Origin: Thermohalobaculum sp050331395
GTDB lineage: Bacteria; Pseudomonadota; Alphaproteobacteria; Rhodobacterales; Rhodobacteraceae
DNA length: 64,000 nt
Assembly: GCA_050331395.1 (NCBI GenBank)
Contig: JBHJGX010000051.1
Coordinates: 1 to 64,000, forward strand
Reading direction: 5' to 3'
Positions 63,603 through 64,000 of this stretch are shown one piece after another (position 1 is the first letter of the stretch; every line of letters begins with the position of its first letter). The notes under the pieces were generated by a model. The model was given only the letters and a program-made list of their open reading frames with translations. It searched no databases and was not told the origin of the DNA. The position numbers were made by a program, and so were the translations under genes.

Positions 63603-64000
63603 TCAGTCTCCGTAGATCATGCGGGGCAGCCAAAGCGCGATCTCCGGAAAGCTGAAGACTAGCGCAAGGCCGATGAGTTGGATCACCATGAATTGCATCA
63701 TGCCGAGATAGATGTCGCCGAGGGACCACTGCGGCACGACGCCCTTGAGGAAATAGGCCGAGAGCGCGACGGGCGGCGAGAGCCAGGCGGTCTGCAGATT
63801 GACGGCGACAAGGATGCCGAACCAGGTGAGATTGACGCCGAGCTCGGTGAGCACGGGGATCAGGATCGGCACGATGATCAGCACGATCGGCACCCATTCG
63901 AGCGGCCAGCCGAGCAGGAAGATCAGCGCCATGATGATGAGGAGAATGAGCGTCTCGGAAAGATCCAAGGTCAGCAGCATCTCGGTCAGCATCATCGGCG
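63603..64000 (-). CDS. TRAP transporter large permease, partial (runs off the window)
   Basis: The C-terminal 130 or so residues of a DctM-type permease; the reading frame is open through the window edge, so the real start lies beyond. ALIFLLGWPLEWVPIVLIIVPILIP, VNLQTAWLSPPVALSAYFLKG and FPEIALWLP are typical of the DctM C terminus. Together with hpsN, hpsO and hpsP it is probably the importer (HpsM-like) for dihydroxypropanesulfonate. The 4-bp spacing to hpsN indicates one operon. Confidence 0.88.
   Translation of the reverse strand, partial: PMMLTEMLLTLDLSETLILLIIMALIFLLGWPLEWVPIVLIIVPILIPVLTELGVNLTWFGILVAVNLQTAWLSPPVALSAYFLKGVVPQWSLGDIYLGMMQFMVIQLIGLALVFSFPEIALWLPRMIYGD

Overview
The window is a very GC-rich bacterial chromosome segment. 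I read it as an alphaproteobacterium of the Rhodobacteraceae (Rhodobacterales) type. The reasons are the base composition, ATGA-coupled operons, several TRAP transporters, a glgC-glgA-glgX-pgm glycogen cluster, two proteins with VPLPA/PEP-CTERM-like sorting tails, and genes of marine organosulfur metabolism (an hpsNOP-type cluster, a DddP-like M24 protein, a DMSP-lyase-like cupin). The genus cannot be fixed from the sequence alone.

Layout. 0.4-9.2 kb: housekeeping and accessory genes (class I methyltransferase, PaiB-like protein, PPK2, two-domain CNNM/CorC protein, quinone oxidoreductase, DUF1127 protein, M20 deacylase, a 38-residue lipoprotein, fatty acid desaturase). 9.2-16.2 kb: a protein of unknown function, an omega-aminotransferase, a GNAT enzyme, a RibD-C reductase coupled to an OpgC-like membrane protein, and a YeeE/YedE sulfur transporter. 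16.2-24.3 kb: an orphan glycosyltransferase, tRNA-Phe(GAA), and a decayed genomic island of about 7.1 kb. The island holds a type I restriction-modification operon (hsdM-hsdS-hsdR) in which every gene carries one disabling lesion, plus a nonsense-containing remnant of a tyrosine recombinase. Its ends are an 18-bp direct repeat (17/18 identical): one copy is the 3' end of the tRNA and the other lies at 24281-24298.

24.3-32.2 kb: a polar amino-acid ABC transporter operon, a 2OG-Fe(II) oxygenase, and a TRAP transporter of the alpha-keto-acid (TakP-like) type. 32.2-38.2 kb: an operon of ECF sigma factor, zf-HC2 anti-sigma factor and S8 (subtilase) lipoprotein, an ArsR-regulator/permease/transglutaminase group, and the DddP-like M24 protein. 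38.4-49.3 kb: a glycogen/maltodextrin operon, glgC-glgA-glgX-malQ-pgm-glgP, whose first five genes are joined by 4-nt stop/start overlaps. It contains no branching enzyme gene. 49.4-57.1 kb: two surface-type CTERM proteins (one frameshifted, one with seven NxxGxxAF repeats), a flavin-dependent oxidoreductase, a DMSO-reductase-family molybdoenzyme, a metal-ligand-less DMSP-lyase-like cupin, a doubly frameshifted secreted protein and a Uma2-type nuclease. 57.6-64 kb: glnE, then a minus-strand cluster of TRAP permease, hpsN, hpsO and hpsP predicted to take up and oxidise 2,3-dihydroxypropane-1-sulfonate (DHPS).

The most interesting candidate system is the sigma/anti-sigma/subtilase operon at 32.2-34.5 kb. 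The extracytoplasmic domain of the anti-sigma factor looks like a subtilase propeptide. This suggests direct recognition between the anti-sigma factor and the co-encoded protease. A 42-bp palindromic repeat found about 20 bp downstream of two unrelated genes (10.2 and 34.6 kb) looks like a dispersed REP-type or terminator element. Start codons were chosen from Shine-Dalgarno spacing, overlaps and domain limits. All functions rest on motif reading, not on database searches.
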